Both the position numbers and the translations under genes were made by a program. This document shows positions 53,353 through 61,879 of a stretch of 64,000 nt of DNA, one piece after another. Under the pieces are notes generated by a model. That model made no database searches, was not told the DNA's origin, and worked only from the letters and a program-made list of their open reading frames with translations. The DNA lies in assembly GCF_001514215.1 (NCBI RefSeq), contig NZ_KQ948853.1, positions 1 through 64,000 on the forward strand, read 5' to 3'. The stretch is from Streptomyces bungoensis. Its GTDB lineage: Bacteria; Actinomycetota; Actinomycetes; Streptomycetales; Streptomycetaceae. Within the stretch, counting starts at the first letter, position 1. The number at the start of each line of letters is the position of its first letter.

Positions 53353-54264
53353 GTGGACCCGGAACTCGCCACCGCCAGTGGGCGGAAGAGGCCACAGCGG
53401 TCACGCACGTCACACCGCGAGGTGGCCGACGAACTGCGCGCCCGGATCAGGTCCGGGGTGCTGCGCCCGGGGCAGCGCATGCCCACCCAGGCCAAGCTGG
53501 CCGACGAGTTCGGGGTCGAGCGCGGTGCCGTCCGCCAGGCCCTGCGCATCCTGCAGTCCGAGCACCTGCTCACCAACGTCTCCAAGGGCAGCCCCGCCAC
53601 CGTGGCCGCGGTACCGGGCCGGCGGCCCCTGCCGGCGGCCGGCCCCGCGGCGCCGCCGCAGCCCACCATGGTGGGCCTCGCCCCGCGGATCGCGGCCGCT
53701 TTCGCCGCCCCGCACGTCGAGATCGACGCCCTGTGCCTGACCGCCGTCTCGCTCACCCTGGCGATCGGCGAGCCGCTGCGGCAGATCCACGCCGGGCAGC
53801 TGAAACCGGCCAAGATCGACGTCCGCGTGCTGCTGCCCAGCCGGAACATCGACCTCGCCTTCCCGGCCGCGGTGGATGCCGCGGACGGCGACCTGCTGCA
53901 CCGGCGCTGGCTCGCCCAGCGCAACGCCCAGGGCCAGGTGCTGCGCAACAACCTGCTCGCGCTGCGCACCACGCACGGCATCGACGTGCACGTCTCGTTC
54001 CGCGCGCTGCCCCTCACCCCGCCGGTCAAGCTGTACCTGCTCAACGGCGCGGAGGCACTGTTCGCGTACTACACGCTCACCCGCCGCGAGCGCGAGATCG
54101 ACCACGCGCACCTCCAGATGTACGACGCGGAGGGCACGCGGTCGATGCTGTTCGACTTCGGGCAGGGCGCGGACCTGCGCGACACGACGTTCGTGGAGCA
54201 GTCCCACCTGTGGTTCGACGCGCTGTGGGAGACGATCAGTTCGGACCTGGCGCTCACGCCGTAG
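53353..54264 (+). CDS. devE: GntR-family developmental regulator DevE
   Basis: This 303-residue regulator has an N-terminal winged helix (A-K-L-A-D-E-F-G-V-E-R-G-A-V near residues 50-63) and a long C-terminal sensing domain shared closely with the DevA paralogue 1.3 kb downstream. In S. coelicolor the equivalent paralogue pair includes DevA, needed for normal aerial growth. The GTG at 53353 lies six bases after a TAGTGT box, as in devA, and both lack a Shine-Dalgarno. The name relies on gene order and paralogy. Confidence 0.85.
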   Translation: MDPELATASGRKRPQRSRTSHREVADELRARIRSGVLRPGQRMPTQAKLADEFGVERGAVRQALRILQSEHLLTNVSKGSPATVAAVPGRRPLPAAGPAAPPQPTMVGLAPRIAAAFAAPHVEIDALCLTAVSLTLAIGEPLRQIHAGQLKPAKIDVRVLLPSRNIDLAFPAAVDAADGDLLHRRWLAQRNAQGQVLRNNLLALRTTHGIDVHVSFRALPLTPPVKLYLLNGAEALFAYYTLTRREREIDHAHLQMYDAEGTRSMLFDFGQGADLRDTTFVEQSHLWFDALWETISSDLALTP

Positions 54265-54282
54265 CGCGCCGTCCGGCCGGCC

Positions 54283-54471
54283 TCACAGGACCGGGCCGGC
54301 GAGGAGCACCGCGAGCAGCACGGCGCCGGCGGAGCTGACCGCCGGGCTCTCGGCCTTGACGCCCACCGAGAGCAGCAGCAGGCCGAGGAGTCCGGCCGCG
54401 CCGTACCTCCACTGGACGAGCTGCTCGAAACCGACGACGAAGAGCGCGGAGAGAAGCGCGAGGGCGGGCAT
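54283..54471 (-). CDS. Small membrane protein between devE and devA
   Basis: This 62-residue protein has two or three short hydrophobic helices and no recognised motif. The ATG at 54471 follows GGGGGAA. It is divergent from devA, so its promoter region includes the operator cluster at 54494-54544 and it may be controlled by the same GntR proteins. A similar small gene occupies this place in related genomes as far as I recall. Confidence 0.8.
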   Translation of the reverse strand: MPALALLSALFVVGFEQLVQWRYGAAGLLGLLLLSVGVKAESPAVSSAGAVLLAVLLAGPVL

Positions 54472-54493
54472 GGTGGTTCCCCCTTTCGGTCTG

Positions 54494-54544
54494 CCAACTT
54501 CGACCAAGTTGGCAACCAACTATGCTTAAGTTGTCCCCACTTGG
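54494..54544. promoter_or_regulatory. Operator cluster of devA and the divergent small gene
   Basis: Three overlapping elements are visible: CCAACTT-CGACC-AAGTTGG (54494-54512), AGTTGG-CAA-CCAACT (54507-54521) and AGTTGTCCCCACTTGG (54529-54544). The last two match the devE operator in sequence and spacing. The extra first palindrome lies toward the divergent gene. Confidence 0.78.
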
Positions 54545-54608
54545 CGTATGCTTGCAAACAACTTTGCGACAACTCCCCATAGATGGATCAGGGTTGTAGC
54601 GTTTGGTC

Positions 54609-55484
54609 GTGACCCAGGAGAACGTGGCAGTGAACGGCAGCGGGCGGCTCACCCCCCAGGAGATCGCCGCCGCCCTGCGGGACCGCATCCGCAGCGGCGA
54701 CCTCAAGCCGGGCGACCGCCTGCCCACCCAGGCCGAGCTGGCCGGGGAGTTCGGCGTGGAGCGCGGTGCCGTACGCCAGGCCCTGCGGGAACTCGCGGAC
54801 AGCGGCCTGCTCAGCAACGTCAGCAAGGGCAGCCCGCCCAGGGTCGCCGGCCCGGCCCCCACCCACGACGGGCCCCAGCCGACGATGGTGGGCCTCGCCC
54901 CCCGGCTGACCGAGGCGTTCTCCGCCCCGCACGTCCGCATCGACGCCGTCTGCCTGACCGCGCAGAGCCTCATCCCCGCCCTCGGCGAGCCGCTGCGCCT
55001 GATCCACGAGGGGCGGCTGCGCCCCGACCGGGTCGACGTGCGCATCCTGCTGCCGTCCCGGGACATCAACCTCGCCTTCCCGGTCTCCGTCGGCACCTCC
55101 CGCGCCGACGGCGACCCGGTGCACCAGCGCTGGCTGGCCATGCGCAACGCCCAGGGGCAGGTCCTCCAGTACAACCTGCAGGCGCTGCGCTCCACCCACG
55201 ACATCGACGTGCACGTCACCTTCCGCGCGCTGCCCTTCACCCCGCCGACCAAGCTGTACCTGCTCAACGGCGCGGAGGCGCTCTTCGCGTACTACATGGT
55301 CACGCGGCGCGAGGAGCCCACCGACGAGGGCACGCTGGAGATGTACGACACCGTCGGCTCGGAGTCCCTGCTGTTCTCCTTCCAGAAGCGGGCCGGGCAG
55401 CGGGACGCGGCGTTCGTGGAGCAGTCGCAGAAGTGGTTCGACGCCCTCTGGGAAACGATCACCACGGACCTGACACTCTTCTAG
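54609..55484 (+). CDS. devA: GntR-family developmental regulator DevA
   Basis: The 291-residue paralogue of the upstream regulator has the same winged helix (A-E-L-A-G-E-F-G-V-E-R-G-A-V) and C-terminal domain. DevA is required for correct aerial development in S. coelicolor and is autoregulated. I chose GTG at 54609, six bases after a TAGCGT box, mirroring devE; GTG at 54630 with an AGGAG nine bases upstream is a reasonable alternative. It overlaps devB by one base. Confidence 0.87.
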   Translation: MTQENVAVNGSGRLTPQEIAAALRDRIRSGDLKPGDRLPTQAELAGEFGVERGAVRQALRELADSGLLSNVSKGSPPRVAGPAPTHDGPQPTMVGLAPRLTEAFSAPHVRIDAVCLTAQSLIPALGEPLRLIHEGRLRPDRVDVRILLPSRDINLAFPVSVGTSRADGDPVHQRWLAMRNAQGQVLQYNLQALRSTHDIDVHVTFRALPFTPPTKLYLLNGAEALFAYYMVTRREEPTDEGTLEMYDTVGSESLLFSFQKRAGQRDAAFVEQSQKWFDALWETITTDLTLF

Positions 55485-56242
55485 TGACTTCTGAGACGAC
55501 GACTGACACGACGACCGGTACCGCGGCCGGCACGGCCGCGCAGCTCGGGGAACCGCTCCTGCGGGCCCGCGTCGTCCTGTGGGACTTCGACGGGCCGATC
55601 TGCCGCCTCTTCGCCCGGCACAAGGCGGAACGGGTCGCGGCCGAACTCGTGGACTGGCTGGCCGGGCGCGGGCTGCACGGCCTGCTGGACGACACCGCGC
55701 GCGACTCCCTGGACCCGCACGTGGTGCTGCGCGCCGTGGACCGCAGGCGCCCCGGCAGCGACCTGGTCGCGGAGCTGGAGGAACGTCTCACCAAGGAGGA
55801 GCTGCGCGCCGCCGGCTCCGCGCTGCCCACCGCCTGGGCCGACCCGCTGATCCGTACCTGGACCGCCGTCGGCTCGCGCCTGGCCATCACCACCAACAAC
55901 TCCCCGCGGGTGGTCCGCGCCTACCTCGACAGCCGGGGCCTGACCGCCTGCTTCGCGCCCCACATCTACGGCCGCACCGCCGACCTGCACCTGCTCAAGC
56001 CCGACCCGCACTGCCTCAACCAGGCCCTGAACGCGATGGGCTCCGCGCCCTCGGCCGCCCTGATGATCGGCGACTCCCCCTCCGACCTCGCCGCCGCCCG
56101 CGCCGCCGGCGTGCCGTTCCTCGGCTACGCGCGCAACGAACGCAAGGCGAAGCTCCTGCGGGAGGCCGGGGCCGAGCACGTCGTGGGCTCCCTGGAGCCC
56201 CTCCTGCTGGCCCTGCGCGCGCCCGGCCGGACCCGGGAGTGA
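55484..56242 (+). CDS. devB: HAD-family phosphatase DevB
   Basis: This 252-residue hydrolase shares an operon with devA. HAD motifs are complete: D-F-D-G-P-I near residue 34, T-T-N-N-S near 131, K in L-K-P-D-P and G-D-S-P-S-D-L near 195. A Thr-rich N-terminal tail precedes the domain. It probably dephosphorylates a small metabolite, though the substrate is unknown. The GTG start overlaps the devA stop. Confidence 0.87.
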   Translation: MTSETTTDTTTGTAAGTAAQLGEPLLRARVVLWDFDGPICRLFARHKAERVAAELVDWLAGRGLHGLLDDTARDSLDPHVVLRAVDRRRPGSDLVAELEERLTKEELRAAGSALPTAWADPLIRTWTAVGSRLAITTNNSPRVVRAYLDSRGLTACFAPHIYGRTADLHLLKPDPHCLNQALNAMGSAPSAALMIGDSPSDLAAARAAGVPFLGYARNERKAKLLREAGAEHVVGSLEPLLLALRAPGRTRE

Positions 56243-56369
56243 GACCGGCGGCGTTCTCGGCGCGGAGGGGGACGGGCGGACTCGCCGGTGGCACACCTGT
56301 GCGTCGGCCGCCGCCGAGTGACGTCCGGTCGGATGAGTCGGGCCGACAGGGCGGGGGCGTCCGGTGCCG

Positions 56370-56392
56370 TTCACGCCTGAAACAGGCGTGAA
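56370..56392 (+). promoter_or_regulatory. Palindromic operator upstream of the phosphotransferase gene
   Basis: TTCACGCCTG (56370-56379) and CAGGCGTGAA (56383-56392) are perfect complements around AAA. A TAACGT -10-like box follows at 56398-56403, so a bound protein would cover the -35 region. The regulator is not known. Confidence 0.65.
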
Positions 56393-56454
56393 CTGGAGTA
56401 ACGTTCTGCCACTTCTGAGGCCTTCGGAAGGGTCCAACGCGAGAGAAACGGGCC

Positions 56455-57558
56455 ATGTCCCCCGAACCAGCTTCGATTGCCCGGCTGCACGCGGTCGAGA
56501 TCAGCCGTGACGCGCGCGTGGTCGAGGGCCCGCTCCAGGGGTACCACCACGAGACCTATGTGTTCCCGCTGCACGGCGAGGCGGGCCGGCTTCGGCCGGG
56601 GCGGTGGAAGTGCCGGGAGCCGCGCGCCGACCTGCTCTGGTTCGACCGGCGCTGCTTCGTCTCGGAGGAGCAGTTGCTGAAGGCCCTGCGGGGCCGGGTC
56701 CGGGGCATCCCGGAGATCGTCGACATCGGCGGCACGGGCCTGCAGCGCTTCATCGAGGGGCGGACGCTCGGTTCCCTCCACAGGTCCCGTACACCCGTTC
56801 CGGAGGTGTTCCGGCACCAGATCCTGGACCTGTTCCGGCAACTGGCCGCGATCGCGCCCGCGACGATCGAGGTCGGCCGGCGCTGCGAGGCGGAGGACCG
56901 TCCGGACGACGGCGACACGGAGGCGTTCCTGGAGCGGCTCGTCCACTTCACCGAGCACCAGGTGTACCAGCCCAACGTGGACCGCTTCGGACGGCTCTTC
57001 CTGGACCTCGGGCTGGACGGCGACGCGTTCAAGCACCTGCGCAAGCACGTCGCGGGGCTGCGGGAGCGCCCGTTCTGCCTGCTGCACGCGGACCTGCATC
57101 GCGAGAACTTCATCGTGGACGCCGAACAGCGCCTGTGGACCATCGACTGGGAACTGGCGATGGTCGGCGACCCGCTCTACGACCTGGCCACCCACCTGCA
57201 CCTGATGCGCTACCCGGCCCGGCAGGCGCAGACCATGGCCGAGCGGTGGTGTGCGGCGGTCGAGGAGATCCGCCCCGGCAGCGGCAACGGCTGGCGGCAG
57301 GACCTGGGCCGGCTGCTCGCCTACAAGAAGGCCCAGTCGGTGTTCACCGACGTCATCCGGACCGCCCTGACGCTGGGCGCCGTGCAGGGCACCGGGCGGC
57401 GCGGGCTCGCCTCGGCGGTGACGAAGCTGGGCAGGATCCTGGCCGATGCCGCCGTACCGCTGGGGCTCGACGCGGTACCCGAACCGCGCCGGATCGTCAC
57501 GGCACTCGTGCGCTGGCACGAGAGGCACGGGACCCCTCGGCCACCCGCCGACCGGTGA
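56455..57558 (+). CDS. APH-family phosphotransferase
   Basis: The 367-residue protein has the aminoglycoside phosphotransferase/choline kinase fold. The catalytic loop reads L-L-H-A-D-L-H-R-E-N-F near residues 208-218, followed by the metal-binding I-D-W-E-L-A-M-V-G-D-P near 228-238. The nucleotide-binding N-lobe is atypical, with K-C-R-E-P. Some family members phosphorylate antibiotics and others phosphorylate metabolites, and sequence does not decide. A palindromic operator lies upstream, so expression is probably regulated. Confidence 0.88.
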   Translation: MSPEPASIARLHAVEISRDARVVEGPLQGYHHETYVFPLHGEAGRLRPGRWKCREPRADLLWFDRRCFVSEEQLLKALRGRVRGIPEIVDIGGTGLQRFIEGRTLGSLHRSRTPVPEVFRHQILDLFRQLAAIAPATIEVGRRCEAEDRPDDGDTEAFLERLVHFTEHQVYQPNVDRFGRLFLDLGLDGDAFKHLRKHVAGLRERPFCLLHADLHRENFIVDAEQRLWTIDWELAMVGDPLYDLATHLHLMRYPARQAQTMAERWCAAVEEIRPGSGNGWRQDLGRLLAYKKAQSVFTDVIRTALTLGAVQGTGRRGLASAVTKLGRILADAAVPLGLDAVPEPRRIVTALVRWHERHGTPRPPADR

Positions 57559-57625
57559 CCCACGCGGCGCGTCCACCGGCGGTGCCGGACACCGCCGTGA
57601 TCCGGATGCCCGATCCTGGACGGTG

Positions 57626-58118
57626 ATGCTGCTCTTCCTCGACGTCGACGGCCCGCTCATCCCCTTCGGGGCGACGGACCGCGCCTACCCGGTGTACGAC
57701 CACGGCGCCGCCCCTCCCGCGGACGGCGCCGGGGCGGCGCATCCGCTGCTGCACCGCGTCGACCCGGCGCTCGGCCCCCGCCTGGCTGGGGTGCGAACTG
57801 GTGTGGGCCACGACTTGGGGGGACGACGCGAACGCCTGCCTGTCCCCCTGGCTCGGCCTGCCCCGGCTGCCGGTCGTGCGGTGGCCGGACGAGGACGAGC
57901 CGCCCGGCAGGGTGCACTGGAAGACCCGGCCACTGGTCGCCCGGGCGGCGGGCCGCCCCTTCGTCTGGCTCGACGACGAACTCACCGGGGCCGACCGTGA
58001 CCGGGTCGCCCTCCACCACCCCGCGGCGGCCCTGCCGCACCGGGTCGACCACCGCCGCGGCCTGACGGAGGACGACTTCGCCGTCGTACGGGAGTGGCTG
58101 CGGGCCCGGCGCCGCTGA
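57626..58118 (+). pseudogene. HAD-like hydrolase gene broken by a +1 frameshift
   Basis: The first frame gives M-L-L-F-L-D-V-D-G-P-L-I-P-F-G-A and runs to P-A-L-G-P-R-L. The protein then continues in the next frame as L-G-C-E-L-V-W-A-T-T-W-G-D-D-A-N and proceeds to W-L-D-D-E and the end at 58118. The switch lies at about 57776-57788, in CGCCTGGCTGGGG. Together they would make one HAD-like protein of about 163 residues. A real mutation, a base-calling error in a G-run, or a programmed frameshift are all possible. Confidence 0.75.
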
Positions 58119-58229
58119 GCGGGGAAAAGGCGGTGCGGCCGGGGAGGGGCCGTTGTTAGCGTGAGCGGGTGCCCGTCTCGGACAAGGTGCGCCGTCGCTG
58201 AGAGCGGCGGCGGCGCGAGAACCCCGTTG

Positions 58230-59627
58230 ATGCCGTCGCTCCTGCCCCTCCAGGCCAGGAGCGCCTTCGTGGTGCTCGGACTCCTCCCGTTCCGGAGCGC
58301 ACCCTTGTTCCCCCTGTCCCGTCCCCGGCGTCGGCGTGTCCTCGTCGCCGACCTCGTCTCCACCGCCGTCTTCCCCCTGGCCATCACCGGCGCGACGGCC
58401 GCCGTCCCCGACGCGGGCGCCCGTCTGCCGGGCGCGGCCGCGCTGGGACCGTGGATCGTCCTCGCCTACAACGGGCTCTTCGCCGCGGCCCTGCTGCTCG
58501 CGGGGGCCACGGCCGACCGGGTCTCCCGGACCCGCTTCTTCGCCGCCGGCAACGTCCTGGTCGCCGTCACCGGGCTGCTGTCCGCCCTCGCCCCGGACCT
58601 GCCGTCCCTGGTGGCCCTGCGCGCGGCCGCCGGCGTCGGTGCGGCCATGTGCGCCGCCGGGGGATCGTCCATGGTCCTGGCCGTGTACCCGCCCGAGGAG
58701 CGGCGCCGGGTGTACGGCTGGACGGGCGCCGTACTGGGCGGCAGCCTGGCGCTGGGACCGCTCGTCGCCCAGGGCCTTCTGGCCGTCGGCGGCTGGCCGC
58801 TCGTGTTCCTCGCGCCGGGGGCCGTCGCCGCCCTCGCGGCCCTGGCGACACTCGGCCTGCCGGCCCTGCGCGACCCCGAGCCGCCGGGGCGCTTCGACCT
58901 GGCCGGCGCCCTCCTCTTCGGCGGGACCGTCGCCGCCGCGGTCACCGCGCTGGGGCTGGGCGTCGGGGACGGGGTCCCCTGGTGGGGACCGGCCCTGCTC
59001 CTGGCCGCGGCGGCGGCCGGCGCCGTCCGGCTCGTCCGGGTGGAACGGCGCGCGGCGCAGCCCGCGATCCCCCTCGACCTCCTGCGGATCCCCGCCTACC
59101 GCGCGTACGCCGTCGCGACGGGCGCCTTCATGGGGATGCTCGTGGTGGCGCTGGCCGCGCTCCCGCAGCTCGGCTCCGCCCGGCGCATGGGGGCGGGCGA
59201 GGCGGCGGTCGTGCTCAGCCTGCTGACCGTGCCCTCCACGGTCCTGCCGCTCGCGGCCGCCCGGCTCGCGCGCCGGCGGGCACGGCGGCTGGTGACGACC
59301 GCCCTGTTCGGCTGCGCCGCCGCGGCGGCCGTCCTCCAGCTGACCAGCGGACCCGCCGCCATGCTCGCCGCGTCCGGGGCCATCGGCCTGTGCCTCGGCC
59401 TGACCGAGGGCGTCCCGGACGGGCAGGCGCTCACCCACGTCCCCGCGCGGCGCGGCGGCGCGGGCGCCGCGCTGTTCGGCACGGCGCGGATGAGCCTGGA
59501 GACCCTCACCCTGGCGGCGGCGACCGGCGTGTCGGCGGCGCTCGGCCCGGCGTCCGCGCTGGCGGTCGCCGGAGCGGTCTGCCTCACCGCCGCCCTCGCC
59601 GTCCGCCGGGGCGTCCCGGCGTCCTGA
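58230..59627 (+). CDS. MFS drug/proton antiporter-like transporter
   Basis: This 465-residue integral membrane protein has 12 to 14 hydrophobic helices and MFS motif A-like G-A-T-A-D-R-V-S-R-T-R near residues 95-105, with a likely motif C region (L-G-G-S-L-A-L-G-P-L-V-A) near 155. It fits the DHA2-type exporter family. The start is uncertain: ATG at 58230 was chosen, and GTG at 58161 would add 23 poorly conserved residues. No regulator is adjacent on the same strand. Confidence 0.85.
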   Translation: MPSLLPLQARSAFVVLGLLPFRSAPLFPLSRPRRRRVLVADLVSTAVFPLAITGATAAVPDAGARLPGAAALGPWIVLAYNGLFAAALLLAGATADRVSRTRFFAAGNVLVAVTGLLSALAPDLPSLVALRAAAGVGAAMCAAGGSSMVLAVYPPEERRRVYGWTGAVLGGSLALGPLVAQGLLAVGGWPLVFLAPGAVAALAALATLGLPALRDPEPPGRFDLAGALLFGGTVAAAVTALGLGVGDGVPWWGPALLLAAAAAGAVRLVRVERRAAQPAIPLDLLRIPAYRAYAVATGAFMGMLVVALAALPQLGSARRMGAGEAAVVLSLLTVPSTVLPLAAARLARRRARRLVTTALFGCAAAAAVLQLTSGPAAMLAASGAIGLCLGLTEGVPDGQALTHVPARRGGAGAALFGTARMSLETLTLAAATGVSAALGPASALAVAGAVCLTAALAVRRGVPAS

Positions 59628-59634
59628 GGAGCCG

Positions 59635-60492
59635 TCACGAGAAGTCGTAGGAGGACCAGTCGTTGAGCGGGCGATAGCCGAGGCGCCGGTAGAGGGCGTT
59701 GCTGGCCGGATTGGACAGGTCCGCGAACAGCACGACGTCCTCGGCGCCCGCGGCCAGCGCGGCCCGGCTCACCTCCGCCGTCACGGCGGCCGCGTAGCCG
59801 CGTCCGCGCAGGTGGGCCGGTGTGTAGACGACGTCCACCTGGATCTGGCCGCCGATCAGCGGGTTCATGCCCGCGACGGAGACGGGGGTGCCGTCCGGGG
59901 TCTCCCAGAGCGTGTAGCGCTTGTCGGCGAACCGGGTGCCGGCCCACGAGCCGGCGTCGACGGCGACATCCTCCCCGACGGCCTTGGCGAACTCGCCGCA
60001 CCAGTACATGACTTGGTCGAGGTCCTCCTCGCCCAGGACGCGGCCCCGGCCCGCCGGCGGCTCCGGCGTGGTGAGCGTGCCGAGGCGGTACAGCCGGAGC
60101 CGTGGGTCGCGGAGCCTCGGCGTCGCGCCGGTGCGCCGCTGCCAGGCCTCGGCGAAAGCGGTGGCGGTGCCGTGGTCCGCGCCGGCGGAGGGCAGGGAGT
60201 GCCCGAGGGCGGCCAGGTGGGCGGCGAGGGAGTCGGCCTGCTCCGGCGTGAGCGGGGAGAGGCCGACACCGCGGGGCGCGAGGCGGTAGAAGGTGCCGTG
60301 GACCCGGCCCGCCCGCTCCAGCACCCCGAAGACGGCGGTTTCGGCGCCGAACGCCGCCGCACCGCGCTTGCGCACCCTCTCCGCCCACGTCAGCTGCAGG
60401 ACGTGCAGGCCGGGCCGCGCACGCAGGAAGTCCCCTGCGCGGGCGAGGAATTCGTCGACGTCTTCGGTGAGGTGCCAGCCGTCCGGTCGCAT
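59635..60492 (-). CDS. GNAT family N-acetyltransferase
   Basis: The 285-residue protein has a C-terminal GNAT domain with the acetyl-CoA loop Y-T-P-A-H-L-R-G-R-G-Y-A near residues 230-241 and N-P-A-S-N-A-L-Y-R-R-L-G-Y later. The N-terminal half is a degenerate copy or a separate domain. The ATG at 60492 follows GGTGGAGGC. It is convergent with the MFS gene (seven bases apart). The substrate is not known. Confidence 0.88.
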   Translation of the reverse strand: MRPDGWHLTEDVDEFLARAGDFLRARPGLHVLQLTWAERVRKRGAAAFGAETAVFGVLERAGRVHGTFYRLAPRGVGLSPLTPEQADSLAAHLAALGHSLPSAGADHGTATAFAEAWQRRTGATPRLRDPRLRLYRLGTLTTPEPPAGRGRVLGEEDLDQVMYWCGEFAKAVGEDVAVDAGSWAGTRFADKRYTLWETPDGTPVSVAGMNPLIGGQIQVDVVYTPAHLRGRGYAAAVTAEVSRAALAAGAEDVVLFADLSNPASNALYRRLGYRPLNDWSSYDFS

Positions 60493-60621
60493 GCCTCCAC
60501 CGTTCCACAGGACCGAGTGGGAGTGAGTCCTGTTGCCAGGACTCGTGCTCAGCCGTGTGCTCCGAACGGTGTTGGGCACACTGGTCGCCCGCTTTCGCGC
60601 CGCGTCCCGGTGACGCGGTGT

Positions 60622-60636
60622 CGATACGGTGTATCG
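60622..60636 (+). promoter_or_regulatory. Palindrome overlapping the FAD monooxygenase promoter
   Basis: CGATAC (60622-60627) and GTATCG (60631-60636) flank GGT, forming a 15-bp TetR-like operator. It contains a TACGGT -10-like box (60625-60630), eight bases before the ATG at 60639. Binding here would block initiation. Confidence 0.65.
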
Positions 60637-60638
60637 CC

Positions 60639-61757
60639 ATGAGACGACGCATCGCAGTGGTCGGAGGCGGTCCCGGCGGCCTTTCCTTCGCCCGCGTCCT
60701 GCACCGCCACGGCCACCCCGTCGCCGTCCTCGAACGCGATCCCGCCCCCGACGCACGACCCCCGGGCGGCACGCTGGATCTGCACGAGGGGCTGGGCCAG
60801 CTCGCGATGGACAAGGCGGGGCTGCTGGCGGAGTTCGAGGCGCTGTCCCGTCCCGAGGGGCAGGCCATGCGCATCCTGGACACGGCCGGGACCGTCCTGC
60901 GCGACTGGCGGCCCCGTCCCGGTGACCGGGCCAATCCCGAGATCGACCGCGGGCAGCTCCGTGACCTGCTGCTCGGTCCTCTCGACGTCCAGTGGGGCCG
61001 GGGCGTGACGCGGGTGGTGCCGGGGACCCGGGACGGCGTACGGGTCCATTTCGCGGATGGGCGGCAGGAGGCGTTCGACCTCGTGGTCGGCGCGGACGGC
61101 GCCCGGTCCCGGGTCCGCCCGGCCGTCTCGCCGGTGACGCCGCACTACACCGGCGTCACCACGGTCGAGACCTCCCTCGACGACGTCGACACCCGCCACC
61201 CCGACCTCGCCCGGTTGATCGGCGACGGTTCCGTGGCCGTGTACGGCGTGAACCGAAGCCTCGTCGCGCAGCGCAGCAGCGGCGGCCACGTGAAGGTGTA
61301 CGCCAGATTCCGCACGCCGCTGGACTGGCACACGAACACGGACCCGACCGACGTCGAGGCCGCGCGGTCGACCCTGCTGGCCCTGTTCGACGGCTGGGCC
61401 GCTCCCGTCCTCGACCTCCTGCGCCACGGCACCGCCTTCGTCTCCCGCCCCCTCCACGTCCTGCCCGTGTCCCACACCTGGACCCACGTCCCCGGGGTGA
61501 CGCTCCTGGGCGACGCCGCCCATCTGATGCCTCCCCTGGGGGTGGGCGCGAACCTCGCGATGCTGGACGGCGCCGAGCTCGCCGAGTCCGTCGCCGCCTG
61601 CCCCGAAGACCTGGATGAGGCCGTCCGCGCCTTCGAGGAGCGGATGTGGACGCGGGCCGGCAGGTGGGCGGAGATCACGACGGCCGGCCTGGAACGCCTG
61701 GTGAGCCCGGACCCCACCGAAGCCCTCGCGCACTTCGACCAGGTCCAGCCATCCTGA
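60639..61757 (+). CDS. FAD-dependent monooxygenase (TetX-like)
   Basis: This 372-residue flavoprotein has an N-terminal G-G-G-P-G-G dinucleotide motif near residues 9-14, the R-P-G-D-R-A-N-P-E-I-D-R segment with the family's NAD(P)H-linked region, and G-D-A-A-H-L-M-P-P-L-G-V-G-A-N-L-A near residues 290-306, which contacts FAD. It resembles tetracycline hydroxylases and related aromatic hydroxylases. The ATG at 60639 sits directly after a palindrome-covered promoter, suggesting inducible expression. The substrate is not established. Confidence 0.92.
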   Translation: MRRRIAVVGGGPGGLSFARVLHRHGHPVAVLERDPAPDARPPGGTLDLHEGLGQLAMDKAGLLAEFEALSRPEGQAMRILDTAGTVLRDWRPRPGDRANPEIDRGQLRDLLLGPLDVQWGRGVTRVVPGTRDGVRVHFADGRQEAFDLVVGADGARSRVRPAVSPVTPHYTGVTTVETSLDDVDTRHPDLARLIGDGSVAVYGVNRSLVAQRSSGGHVKVYARFRTPLDWHTNTDPTDVEAARSTLLALFDGWAAPVLDLLRHGTAFVSRPLHVLPVSHTWTHVPGVTLLGDAAHLMPPLGVGANLAMLDGAELAESVAACPEDLDEAVRAFEERMWTRAGRWAEITTAGLERLVSPDPTEALAHFDQVQPS

Positions 61758-61829
61758 CCGCCGGGTGCACCGGGAACCGGCGGCGCCGGACGGCGAACGG
61801 ATGAACCCCCGGCGTGGTGTGGCGCACTC

Positions 61830-61849
61830 TTGCAAGCGGATGCTTGCAA
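61830..61849. promoter_or_regulatory. Operator upstream of the XRE regulator
   Basis: TTGCAAGC (61830-61837) and GCTTGCAA (61842-61849) are perfect complements around GGAT. It lies 30 bases before the start codon of the HTH gene. Autoregulation is the simplest reading. Confidence 0.7.
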
Positions 61850-61879
61850 TTGTTAGCGGAGGTGCGGCAAGGTGGAGGC

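Noticed and set aside
53072..53413. Minus-strand frame with H-S-H-N repeats upstream of devE
   Set aside because: It merely translates the tandem DNA repeats, lacks a ribosome-binding site and overlaps the devE operators and start.
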